Virus record (IMG/VR): IMGVR_UViG_3300019776_000535
Location: 1-37,736 of that record
Reading direction: 5' to 3' (one strand)
Source: a virus
Length of the DNA: 37,736 bases
The notes under the pieces were generated by a model. That model ran no database searches. It was given only the letters and a program-made list of their open reading frames with translations, and had not been told where the DNA came from. Position 1 is the first letter of the stretch; the number at the start of each line of letters is the position of its first letter. This document shows positions 5,739 to 12,780 of this stretch, piece by piece. The translations under genes were made by a program, and so were the position numbers.

Positions 5739-5923
5739 TGTTTTTCCTCTCACTCATCATCTTCTTGGCAGTTGAGTCTGCAACTCAAAGCGCTGATATC
5801 CACTCGCTCAAGCAGCAGCTTGCGCAGCAACAACAGACGCAGGTTCAAGTGGTTCAACAACCAGCCGATGGACCATCGTTCCCTTGGTCGAACATGCCAG
5901 CCATCCGCGCTGAGAAGCGTTAA
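5738..5923 (+). CDS. Small membrane/exported protein, 61 aa
   Basis: ATG 5738 follows AAGGAGG. The N-terminus MFFLSLIIFLAVESATQS is a membrane anchor or signal peptide. A Gln-rich stretch follows (LKQQLAQQQQTQVQVVQQ), then a Pro/Trp-containing tail. It could be a spanin-like or envelope protein but lacks a lipobox. The stop codon is part of a TAAATA sequence. Confidence 0.6.
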   Translation: MFFLSLIIFLAVESATQSADIHSLKQQLAQQQQTQVQVVQQPADGPSFPWSNMPAIRAEKR

Positions 5924-5926
5924 ATA
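5921..5926 (+). promoter_or_regulatory. TAAATA sequence at a stop codon
   Basis: A plus-strand TAAATA made partly from the stop of the preceding gene. Two hairpins, the second terminator-like, follow within 80 nt, and no gene start lies at the usual 20-38 nt distance. It may be coincidental or may start a short terminated RNA. Confidence 0.25.
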
Positions 5927-5941
5927 AGTCCTGGTAGTCCT

Positions 5942-5959
5942 CGTGGTCGAACGACCACG
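5942..5959 (+). repeat. Perfect 8-bp hairpin
   Basis: CGTGGTCG and CGACCACG separated by AA, immediately before the terminator at 5964. Confidence 0.7.
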
Positions 5960-5963
5960 CTTC

Positions 5964-6001
5964 AGAAGCCACTCAGTCGCAAGGTTGAGTGGCTTCTTTT
6001 T
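5964..6001 (+). terminator. Rho-independent terminator
   Basis: The arms AGAAGCCACTCA (5964-5975) and TGAGTGGCTTCT (5986-5997) are followed by a T-run. It ends the early small-gene run 4462-5923. Confidence 0.85.
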
Positions 6002-6038
6002 GTTACACTCACGTTTTCATTCACTCGTCGGTGTCCTC

Positions 6039-6440
6039 TTGAAGAAGTACGCAGTTGCCTTTTGTTTGATGGTTCTCAGTCATTCGTCTTGGTCTAATAC
6101 GACAGACGAAATTGAGAGATGCGCGTTTCTTGGAGAACGGGCTGCTTCACTACAAAGTACTCGTGCTGACGGTCGTTCAATGGCGCAGGCAATCAATGAT
6201 GCTGCGAAATGGCATGCTGAAATTATGGAGGAGTTTGAGAGGGATCATTTAGATCGATCTGATAAGGCTGCTGTAGCTCGATTCGAGCGTCTTAAAAAGA
6301 CTGGCACAAAGTATGATGTGTTTCTCATTTCGGAAGTCTATAAGCTTCCACGCAAGCAGAGTGAGCAGGACGTTAATGATCTAATGGTTGGGCGCTGCCT
6401 TGCTGATCCCGCCAAGTTTGGTGTCTTTCCGTATAAGTGA
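6039..6440 (+). CDS. Probable secreted/periplasmic protein, unknown
   Basis: The open frame extends upstream to 5943, but that part crosses a terminator. I propose TTG 6039, which gives an N-terminus (M)KKYAVAFCLMVLSHSSWS that looks like a signal peptide with cleavage near SWS-NT. The mature part is about 110 aa, helical, with two cysteines (ERCAFLGERAASLQ and VGRCLADP) that could form a disulfide. The start has no good Shine-Dalgarno, so ATG 6066 is an alternative. Base composition looks more AT-rich than the neighbours. No family recognised; it could act in the host envelope. Confidence 0.55.
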   Translation: MKKYAVAFCLMVLSHSSWSNTTDEIERCAFLGERAASLQSTRADGRSMAQAINDAAKWHAEIMEEFERDHLDRSDKAAVARFERLKKTGTKYDVFLISEVYKLPRKQSEQDVNDLMVGRCLADPAKFGVFPYK

Positions 6441-6459
6441 ATGTTGTGACGATGTGCGG

Positions 6460-6493
6460 TAAATAAAGTCATCCGTTTGAAGGAGACTTTATG
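6460..6493 (+). promoter_or_regulatory. TAAATA promoter plus start-codon hairpin (plus strand)
   Basis: TAAATA at 6460-6465 and CATC 4 nt later. ATAAAGTC (6463-6470) pairs perfectly with GACTTTAT (6485-6492), which includes the AT of the start codon. The 14-nt loop carries the AAGGA ribosome site. This is the same architecture as the minus-strand late genes. Confidence 0.7.
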
Positions 6494-6859
6494 GAAACGA
6501 TTTACGCTGTTTGCCGCATTGGGCCTGACTTTGACCCCGTTTATGTCGGCAAGACGACCGCTGAGCCGCAGTCGTATTGGAAACACGTCCATGTGCGGAA
6601 CTACTACAACGGCATCGAGAAGAAGTTGTATGAGGCGATGCGCTACGAAGGTAGCATCGGCAGCTTCGAACTGGTCGTGCTTGGAACATCCGACGACGGT
6701 CTGACCGAAGCCGACTGGATCGAGACGCTGACCAACGAGGGCTACAAGCTGTTGAACGCCAATGGCGGCAACAAGAAGGTCGCGGCCAAGCCAGACCGAG
6801 CCAAGGTCATCTTTCGCGAACTCAATCGCAAGGCGCTTGCCGCACTCGGCGACGCCTAA
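6491..6859 (+). CDS. GIY-YIG-like protein, 122 aa
   Basis: ATG 6491 has AAGGA 6 nt upstream. The N-terminus METIYAVCRIGPDFDPVYVG is a GIY-YIG signature (IYAV ... VYVGKT). A basic helix with candidate Arg follows, then an acidic one (LTEADWIETL) that could supply the Glu. The C-terminus is basic (KKVAAKPDRAKVIFRELNRK). A second nuclease of this fold in one small phage is notable. Transcription is convergent with the tyrosine recombinase, whose stop begins one base after this gene ends. The promoter and leader are of the late type, unlike its plus-strand neighbours. Confidence 0.75.
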   Translation: METIYAVCRIGPDFDPVYVGKTTAEPQSYWKHVHVRNYYNGIEKKLYEAMRYEGSIGSFELVVLGTSDDGLTEADWIETLTNEGYKLLNANGGNKKVAAKPDRAKVIFRELNRKALAALGDA

Positions 6860-7441
6860 TCACAGCACGTTGCGGTAGGCGCTAGCCACATCAGCCGCAG
6901 TGCGACCGCAATACGTGAGCGTCTGCCGTTCGGTGCTGTGGTTAAGCGCAACCATCAGCGTCTGAAGCGACGTGCCGTATTCATCAAGCTGGAGCCGCAC
7001 CCATGACTTGCGCGTGGTGTGCGATGCGAAGCGTCCTTCGAGACCAGCTTGTGCGCAGAGGTCCTTGACGATGCGGGACCATGATCCAACCGTCAGCGGC
7101 CCACGCTGACCACAGAAGATGGTCGGATAGAAGCACTCGGCACGCCACGCGCGGAGCAGGGTGCTCGTTGCGGCGTTGAGCGTCACCACCCGACGCTTTG
7201 AGGTCTTGCGCTCTTGGCACACGAGGGTGATGCACTCGCCGTCATCGGTCGTGTCATCCCACCGAAGCGCGACCAGGTCTGACGCACGCAAAGCGCTGTT
7301 GATAGCCACCGCCCATAGGGCGCGAAGGCGAACGTCACGCTCAATCAGCGCACGAACCTTAGCCACATCAGCCAGCGACGTGATTGGCTCGACGGTGGTG
7401 GTTTTTCCAGAATTAGAAGCGTGTCCAGGGCGGAAAGTCAT
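6860..7441 (-). CDS. Short tyrosine recombinase (catalytic domain only)
   Basis: A 193-aa protein with the tyrosine-recombinase signature: Arg52 in NSALRASDL, a Lys in the beta-hairpin (RKTSKRR), His141-x-x-Arg144 (HTTRKS), His168 (LNHST) and the nucleophile Tyr177 (TLTYCGR). The N-terminal core-binding domain of ordinary phage integrases is absent, as in FimB/FimE-size recombinases. It could resolve multimers of a circular genome, invert a segment, or act at a second attachment site. A GGAG ribosome site precedes ATG 7441. An imperfect inverted repeat directly upstream (7443-7477) is a candidate binding or crossover site. The same genome also carries a large serine recombinase. Confidence 0.88.
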   Translation of the reverse strand: MTFRPGHASNSGKTTTVEPITSLADVAKVRALIERDVRLRALWAVAINSALRASDLVALRWDDTTDDGECITLVCQERKTSKRRVVTLNAATSTLLRAWRAECFYPTIFCGQRGPLTVGSWSRIVKDLCAQAGLEGRFASHTTRKSWVRLQLDEYGTSLQTLMVALNHSTERQTLTYCGRTAADVASAYRNVL

Positions 7442-7442
7442 C

Positions 7443-7477
7443 GTAATACTCCGTGCGTAGGCGCATAGGAATACTAC
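7443..7477. promoter_or_regulatory. Imperfect inverted repeat next to the tyrosine recombinase
   Basis: GTAATACTCC (7443-7452) and GGAATACTAC (7468-7477, reverse complement GTAGTATTCC) match at 8 of 10 positions; inner TGCG/CGCA words extend the symmetry toward a TAGG centre. It could be a recombinase core site or an autoregulatory operator. Confidence 0.4.
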
Positions 7478-7608
7478 ACAGGCGTGCGGAAATCTGCGCG
7501 GAATGACGAGTTTTATTACGTGTTCCTGGGCGGCAGAGACGGAGCTATCTGGATTGTGTAACGCCGCTCAAAAGCCGAACCTGGGTTTGGGACTGCTCGA
7601 TAAAGTAG

Positions 7609-7628
7609 CAACATCGACAAATCCTTGT
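7609..7628 (+). repeat. 8-bp hairpin in the leader of gene 7652
   Basis: ATCGACAA and TTGTCGAT flank a 4-nt loop, about 15 nt before the AAAGGA ribosome site. There is no T-run, so it is probably a leader hairpin, not a terminator. The rest of 7442-7651 shows no gene. Confidence 0.55.
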
Positions 7629-7651
7629 CGATAACGAAAGGAACCCTCCAA

Positions 7652-7747
7652 ATGGACATCACCACCACTCAAGAGTATCAAGACCTCATTCTGGCTGGTG
7701 CCACCCATGAGGAAGCCATTCGTCAAATCGAAATCTCGAACGCCTAA
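7652..7747 (+). CDS. Hypothetical 31-aa protein
   Basis: ATG 7652 preceded by AAAGGA. The product MDITTTQEYQDLILAGATHE and on is acidic and helical. It heads the run 7652-8737. Confidence 0.5.
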   Translation: MDITTTQEYQDLILAGATHEEAIRQIEISNA

Positions 7748-7756
7748 GGAATCATC

Positions 7757-7999
7757 ATGGCTACCAAGACCACCAACACCGCCGCCGCCAACACCGCCGA
7801 GCTGGAAGCAACCGTCGCAACCGCTCGCGAAGCGATTCGCGCTGCCAAGACCACCAAGAAGGTCGTCAGCGTCGCCCATCGCATCAAGGCGATGCTGAAG
7901 ACGCAGACCATCAACGGCAAGATGACCGTCGCTGAGCTGGACGACATCGCCGCGCACGTCGCGAAGATGAAGCAGTTCGCCGAGCTGATGAAGGACTAA
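7757..7999 (+). CDS. Hypothetical 80-aa helical protein
   Basis: ATG 7757 follows TAAGGAATC. The protein is Ala/Thr-rich then helical (ATVATAREAIRAAKTTKK, HRIKAMLKT, AELDDIAAHVAKMKQF), with strongly G/C-ending codons. It looks like a small, well-expressed coiled-coil or nucleic-acid-associated protein. No family recognised. Confidence 0.7.
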   Translation: MATKTTNTAAANTAELEATVATAREAIRAAKTTKKVVSVAHRIKAMLKTQTINGKMTVAELDDIAAHVAKMKQFAELMKD

Positions 8000-8003
8000 G
8001 TCA

Positions 8004-8330
8004 ATGATTTCCGCCTCGTTCTTCTGGCGGAACGACCAGCCCGACGGCCTCGGCTTCACGCTGAATGCTGCTTCGGGCTGGTCTAGTTCTGACCTCGACG
8101 CTGCGTTTAACAGCGACATCGTTGATGACTACTTTCGCTCCAGCGATGAGCTGGTTGGCGATGACATCGTCAAGGAGTATTTCTGCCAGCTAGAAATGAT
8201 TGCTGCTCGCAAGCCGCACATCAGCACCGCTGACGCAATCATTGCCGCACTGAACATCATGTGGCTCTGCTCGCGTGGTCATCTGGTCGCTGATGAGTTC
8301 AACGGTCCGATGTTCGTGCAAGACCTATGA
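8004..8330 (+). CDS. Hypothetical 108-aa protein
   Basis: ATG 8004 lies just after the previous stop. The protein is acidic with aromatic clusters (SASFFWRNDQPDGLGFTLNA, DDYFRSSDELVGDD). Its last codons overlap the denV start (ATGA at 8327), so the two are translationally coupled. Unrecognised; the coupling suggests co-expression with DNA repair. Confidence 0.7.
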   Translation: MISASFFWRNDQPDGLGFTLNAASGWSSSDLDAAFNSDIVDDYFRSSDELVGDDIVKEYFCQLEMIAARKPHISTADAIIAALNIMWLCSRGHLVADEFNGPMFVQDL

Positions 8331-8737
8331 CGCGCATCAACCTCGTTCCACCCAGCGAGCTTGCTGACCAGCACCTGTTCGCCGAGTTCCGTGAAATCAA
8401 GATGGTGCCGAAGGCGCTGGCTCGGTCTATCACGGCGCACGGACTAGACGAAGTGCTGCGGCAAGTGCCGACCGAGTTCGTGCTTGGGGCAGGGCACGTT
8501 CGGTTCTTCTACAACAAGGGTGCCTATCTAGCTGCACGCTTTGAAGCGCTGCGCGTCGAGCTTCGTCGTCGTGGGATTCAGTTCAACGAGGCATCTGCGC
8601 TAGACCCTGATGCGGTGTTCAGCGTGGATGCTGTTCTGCGCCAGGACTACACACCAACGTCAGCAGCACTCGCGCTTGTGCGTCAGCGGATAGCCGAGCG
8701 CATCGCAGCTCGACCGCATTGGTATCGCTACTCATAA
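8327..8737 (+). CDS. denV: Pyrimidine-dimer DNA glycosylase/AP lyase (T4 endonuclease V family)
   Basis: A 136-aa protein aligned with T4 endonuclease V (138 aa). The N-terminus MTRINLVPPSELADQHLFAE is almost the T4 sequence. Thr2, whose free amino group is the nucleophile, Arg3, Arg22 and Glu23 are all present; FVLGAGHVRFFYNKG and RPHWYRYS also match. The enzyme excises cyclobutane pyrimidine dimers and nicks the resulting AP site. The residue at T4 Arg26, which contacts DNA, appears to be Met here, with Lys25 beside it. It is the last gene of its run and is followed by a strong terminator at 8821. Confidence 0.97.
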   Translation: MTRINLVPPSELADQHLFAEFREIKMVPKALARSITAHGLDEVLRQVPTEFVLGAGHVRFFYNKGAYLAARFEALRVELRRRGIQFNEASALDPDAVFSVDAVLRQDYTPTSAALALVRQRIAERIAARPHWYRYS

Positions 8738-8820
8738 GGCAACTGCCAGCGGGGACGCCCGCACAACAAGCCCTTTTCGCCGACCTTGTAGGGCAACACT
8801 CTCGTAAATCGGCAATGTTT

Positions 8821-8849
8821 GGCACCTGAGCGAACTCAGGTGCCTTTTT
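8821..8849 (+). terminator. Rho-independent terminator after denV
   Basis: A 10-bp perfect stem, GGCACCTGAG/CTCAGGTGCC, with a CGAA tetraloop followed by TTTTT. The minus-strand helicase gene stops inside the stem. Confidence 0.92.
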
Positions 8850-10734
8850 GTTTCTGCTCACGCCATTGATCGAATGCTGCACGTCGAGCTGCGGGCAAGT
8901 GCTCGACAGCCTTCTCGGCTTCTGGTGATAGTCCAAATGTTTCAGCATTGTTCAACAAGTCCATCAAGCGAAGTTCGAATGGCGTCACTTCGCCGTGGAA
9001 CACAAGTCCTGGTGTAGTTGGCTGGTCACTGCTCCAAGGTGTTCTTGTATAGCGGATGCGCTCAATGACCTTGTTGTAGTAAATCGGGTCAATGAGTAGG
9101 ACGGCAGGCTTGCCACGCCAGCGATAGCCTTGATTCCGTCCTAGTGCTTGATTGGCTGCATCAGCAAGATGCCAAGCATTCAACTCACGTTGTCGCTTGG
9201 TTAGCTCAAAGTGCGCGTTCAGTGTAATGCTGATAGTTGGATTGGCGACTGATAGCTTAATGATTGACGCGCACTCGGTCAGCGTGTTTAAGCCACGAAT
9301 GTTGGATAGGTTGTATTCAGCGCCGATGCCGTTAGCAATGAGGCAGACGGATTCAGTTGGGAACTCCTTGCGAAGCTGCTCAGCTATTGCTATCAGAACG
9401 CCGTGATTGCCACGCCGCGTTATCGTTGTTTTGATTGTCGTCACATGGCATCGCGCATTCTGCGGTAGCAGAATGTTGGCCCCGCTATGCAGCATCTTTA
9501 GACCAACGTTCTCCATTGTCTTTTGGGCGTATGCTGCGGTGATGTATTCTGTGGTCAGAACAAGCAGCTTTGGACGATTGCCTTGATTGCTGTGGCCCTT
9601 TGTGAATGCGAAGCCGAGCGTCATTCGGCGCGGTCGCTGCTCAAAGTGATGATTTCTGAAAGTCTTGATGTTGTGCATAATCGCGCCGCTCGCGTGGTAT
9701 GCAGCTAATCCTTTTGCATAGGCTGCGGACATGCCTTGCTCTATCCAGTATTCGACCGTTGCCCATTCTGATTTCAGCTTGCCGAGCTTGCTTCGCTTGT
9801 GAAACAAGTATTCGGCATCATCCTCATCGTCGATTGAACGAAGCCAATCAAAGTCGGTGTAGTCAGGGTCGTCTATAACCGCTACGACCTTGCTAAATCC
9901 AATCGGCTTTTCAATCGTTTCATTGCCTTTTTCGATGATTTTGACGCCAGTAGTGAGGCCAAGTGGAACCCACCACGGATTTTTCCAGCTCAGTGACAGC
10001 GCTTGAAATGCGCTGATTGTGAGCATCATCACATCGAGATTTAGGCCATCGAGCATTGGTGCTGAATAGCCCTCGTGATGTTCTGCAAAGAAGTCCGCTG
10101 CATCAACGTCAAGGCCAGCTTCTTGGAATCTCTCAGCTAACGCATCAATCGTTGCTTGCACTATGACCTGTGGTGTGCCATACGGATTTAGCGGCTCAGT
10201 TTGCACGAGTTCAAAATCATTAATGCCAAGTTCAGCGAGTTCGGTTTTGAAGTGTTGAGCCTTTGAGATGTAGCGATCAATTCGCAGGTCAGGCCATCGT
10301 TGGCGAAAGCCGTTCTCTTGTTCAATCAACTGCTTGTTCGATTTCGAGCAGAACACAACCTTGTGTCCAAGCTCCACAAGTCTGCGCACAAGCGATGACT
10401 TGCCATAACCTTCAGGACGAACAAGAATGAATGCGTCAATCGGCCACTTCTGGGCCCATCCATTTGGACGGTCGATTCGCGTGAGCGCGCAAATCTTTTG
10501 AGCTTGTTTCTCTAGGTCAGATTCGGCATCGGTGCCAGGCTTTCGCTTCTTGCTTTTGGTCTCGATTTCGACAGGAACGAACTGCGAAGTTCCATTCAGC
10601 ACCGCTTCGACCATTGTCAAGAAGTCGTCACCTTCAGCATAATCGGTGAGAAAGTGACCGCCTTCTAAATCGTCTAGCCATGGGAACTCAGTCTCTGTGC
10701 TGTCAGATAAAAAGTCTAAGAAGCTGTCGTCCAT
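8836..10734 (-). CDS. Divergent SF2-like helicase/replication ATPase
   Basis: A 632-aa protein. The Walker A is ILVRPEGYGKSSLVRR (about 104-118), a motif-Ia-like strand VVFCSKSNK follows, Walker B/DEAD-like VVAVIDDPD is at about 283-291, motif V-like NIRGLNTL at about 478-485, and motif VI-like QALGRNQGYR at about 529-538. The first 100 residues are very acidic (DSFLDFLSDSTETEFPWLDD). Motif order fits an SF2 helicase with a long insertion between Walker B and motif V. It is the only recognisable replication enzyme in the window, so it probably unwinds the phage origin or fork. The start lacks a clear Shine-Dalgarno and faces a divergently oriented small gene. Confidence 0.75.
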   Translation of the reverse strand: MDDSFLDFLSDSTETEFPWLDDLEGGHFLTDYAEGDDFLTMVEAVLNGTSQFVPVEIETKSKKRKPGTDAESDLEKQAQKICALTRIDRPNGWAQKWPIDAFILVRPEGYGKSSLVRRLVELGHKVVFCSKSNKQLIEQENGFRQRWPDLRIDRYISKAQHFKTELAELGINDFELVQTEPLNPYGTPQVIVQATIDALAERFQEAGLDVDAADFFAEHHEGYSAPMLDGLNLDVMMLTISAFQALSLSWKNPWWVPLGLTTGVKIIEKGNETIEKPIGFSKVVAVIDDPDYTDFDWLRSIDDEDDAEYLFHKRSKLGKLKSEWATVEYWIEQGMSAAYAKGLAAYHASGAIMHNIKTFRNHHFEQRPRRMTLGFAFTKGHSNQGNRPKLLVLTTEYITAAYAQKTMENVGLKMLHSGANILLPQNARCHVTTIKTTITRRGNHGVLIAIAEQLRKEFPTESVCLIANGIGAEYNLSNIRGLNTLTECASIIKLSVANPTISITLNAHFELTKRQRELNAWHLADAANQALGRNQGYRWRGKPAVLLIDPIYYNKVIERIRYTRTPWSSDQPTTPGLVFHGEVTPFELRLMDLLNNAETFGLSPEAEKAVEHLPAARRAAFDQWREQKQKGT

Positions 10735-10780
10735 TTATGCGCCAAACTTTGATGACCCGAGGGTTCAGGCAAGGTTGCGG

Positions 10781-10996
10781 ATGGTGCTGGCTTGGTGCTT
10801 GCCACGTTCTATGTCTAGCTTCGAGGCGCACTCGTCCGAGCTGACCAAGGTGTTCGGCAACCAGACGAGCAACAAGTTCGGTCGCTGGCTACGCTCGCGC
10901 TTGCTGATTAGCGTCGAGGCGACGAGTGGTAAGACGTATTGGTATGACATAGACGTTGCGGCATTGGAGCAGCTGCGTGCTGTAGTGAAGCGTTGA
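10781..10996 (+). CDS. Small winged-helix-like protein
   Basis: The frame is open from 10697, but the upstream GTG lies inside the opposite helicase gene; ATG 10781 has AAGG 6 nt upstream and gives 71 aa. The segment SSELTKVFGNQTSNKFGRWL then RSRLLISVEA ... KTYWYDID looks like a winged helix (two helices, then a beta wing). It probably binds DNA and may regulate or assist the divergent helicase. Extended starts (DPRVQARLRMVLAW) remain possible. Confidence 0.5.
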   Translation: MVLAWCLPRSMSSFEAHSSELTKVFGNQTSNKFGRWLRSRLLISVEATSGKTYWYDIDVAALEQLRAVVKR

Positions 10997-11130
10997 AGTG
11001 ATGTGTTGAGCCACGCCATGTTGAAAGCCGCGCACGCTGCGGCCCACTCGCAAAGCGTTTTACTCAAGTCGGTTTTATCACTTTAGGCATTACACTAAGT
11101 GACCTGAACACCTTGGTGTTTGGTAGAATA

Positions 11131-11154
11131 AGACCACTTTTGTTACAAAGTGGT
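11131..11154 (+). promoter_or_regulatory. Operator-like inverted repeat over the serine recombinase start
   Basis: GACCACTTT and AAAGTGGTC are perfect 9-bp arms around TGTTAC, ending just before ATG 11156. A smaller palindrome (AACACC/GGTGTT, 11107-11120) and a TAGAAT word precede it. It could be autoregulatory. The 150-nt interval 10997-11149 is also the usual place for attP in serine-integrase phages; no core can be fixed by eye. Confidence 0.5.
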
Positions 11155-11155
11155 C

Positions 11156-12721
11156 ATGACAAAAACTGCCTATTCATACATTAGATGGTCATCCGCTCAG
11201 CAGACAGAAGGTGACAGCTTCGACCGTCAGGATGGCCTAGCTGCAAGGTATGCCAATCAGCACGGCTTGGAGCTGTCGGACAGAACCTATGTTGATAGCG
11301 GCATCTCAGCGTTCAAAGGCAAGAACGCCGCCGAAGGCGAGCTGCGAGCCTTTTTAGATGCTTGTGATGCTGGCACGATTGAGCGTGGCTCGTATTTGCT
11401 GGTCGAGAACTTCGACCGACTAAGTCGCGCATCGGTCCTTACAGCACTAAGCCTGTTTCAAGAAATCGTCGGGCGCGGCATCACGATTGTCACGCTGAAG
11501 GATGGGCGTGTCTTCAGCACGTCGAGCATCGAGCAGGATTGGACGCAGCTGCTGATGGCGCTGCTGTCGATGGTCAAGGCGAATGCTGAAAGCGCTGATA
11601 AATCGATGCGCGTCAAGAGCGCCTTGCACGCGCAGCGAGCGAACTATATGAAGAAGGGCGTATGCCCACAGTGGTTGAAGCTATCGGCTGACCGAACTGA
11701 ATACATCGTCATTCAGGAGAAAGCAGCGATTGTTCAACGCATCTTTGAGCTAAGTCTAGCTGGCAACGGCATCAACATGATTGCCAAGCGGCTGAACAGC
11801 GACGGTGTCGAGGTGCCGCGAACTGGCAAGCGCAAGGTCAAGAACGACTACTGGACAGGCCAGCAGATTAGCCGTCTGCTTCAGAACGAAGCGGTTATCG
11901 GCACGCTCGTCAGCACTCGTAACCTTGACCCACTGCCGAACTACTATCCAGCAATCGTTGAGCCAACCATCTACTACAAGGTTCAGGAGAACTTCAAGGC
12001 TCGTGCAAATGTCACGCAGGGCAAGATTGGGACGCACGTTGCCAATCTGTTTGCTGGACTTGCCTACTGCGTTTGTGGCAGTCGCTTTCGCTTCGTAGGC
12101 TATCGAGGTCGTGGGACCAAGTCCTATTTGGTGTGCCAGGCATCGAACGCTAAGGGCAAGTGCAAGGTTCGACCGACGCAATACGAAGCGCTTGAGGACG
12201 ATGTGCTGGCTTGGTTGTTGTTCGACCAAGACGAAGAGGTAGTGCCACTGACCAACGTGAAGCGAACTGACCCGACGCTCCCATTGCAAGCAGAGTTGAT
12301 GAAGCTCTCAGAACAACGCGAGCGTCTGTATGAGCTTGTGATGTCTGGCACGTTGAAGGACACGGCGGATGCTGGTCGTCGCATCAACGAGGTTGATGAG
12401 AAGGTCGCCGCTGTGAAGCGTCGGCTAGAAGAAGTGAAGGTTCCACTAGCTGACCCACGCGAGGCAATTGAGCGGGCTGTGTCGCTCTACATCGAGCATC
12501 AAGAGCAGGCGCTGGCTGATGACAAGACGCGCTACACGGAAATCCGTCACGAACTGCAAACGGCGCTGCGCAAGATTATTCGTCAGATGGTGATACATGA
12601 CGAGACGGTGCGCGATGGGCAGGTGTATGTAGAATACGACGTGACGTTCGCGTGGGATGACGAGCCGTTCCATCGAAGCTACCTGCGGCCACTGCGTCGT
12701 GCTTGGAACAAAAAGTCCTAA
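11156..12721 (+). CDS. Large serine recombinase (integrase)
   Basis: A 521-aa protein from ATG 11156 (GTG 11150 is an alternative inside the palindrome). The N-terminal resolvase domain has YSYIRWSSAQQ with catalytic Ser12, then the DRLSRAS motif. The recombinase domain covers about 165-280 (NGINMIAKRLNSDGV, WTGQQISRLLQNEAVIG). A zinc ribbon has Cys at about 305, 307, 327 and 336 (YCVCGSRF ... VCQASNAKGKC). A coiled-coil segment follows, and the length fits the family. Such enzymes carry out attP x attB integration and, with a directionality factor, excision. This is the main evidence that the phage is temperate. Confidence 0.95.
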   Translation: MTKTAYSYIRWSSAQQTEGDSFDRQDGLAARYANQHGLELSDRTYVDSGISAFKGKNAAEGELRAFLDACDAGTIERGSYLLVENFDRLSRASVLTALSLFQEIVGRGITIVTLKDGRVFSTSSIEQDWTQLLMALLSMVKANAESADKSMRVKSALHAQRANYMKKGVCPQWLKLSADRTEYIVIQEKAAIVQRIFELSLAGNGINMIAKRLNSDGVEVPRTGKRKVKNDYWTGQQISRLLQNEAVIGTLVSTRNLDPLPNYYPAIVEPTIYYKVQENFKARANVTQGKIGTHVANLFAGLAYCVCGSRFRFVGYRGRGTKSYLVCQASNAKGKCKVRPTQYEALEDDVLAWLLFDQDEEVVPLTNVKRTDPTLPLQAELMKLSEQRERLYELVMSGTLKDTADAGRRINEVDEKVAAVKRRLEEVKVPLADPREAIERAVSLYIEHQEQALADDKTRYTEIRHELQTALRKIIRQMVIHDETVRDGQVYVEYDVTFAWDDEPFHRSYLRPLRRAWNKKS

Positions 12722-12780
12722 AGTCGTTGTGAGGTCGGCCGAAAACAAGCTCACCACAACTGACCGAAAGGGAAACGACG

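Noticed and set aside
5943-6038. N-terminal extension of gene 6039-6440 to ATG 5943
   Set aside because: It would translate through two hairpins, one a strong terminator, and would bury the signal peptide.
11756-12289. 177-codon minus-strand open frame inside the serine recombinase
   Set aside because: Shadow of a well-conserved gene on the plus strand.
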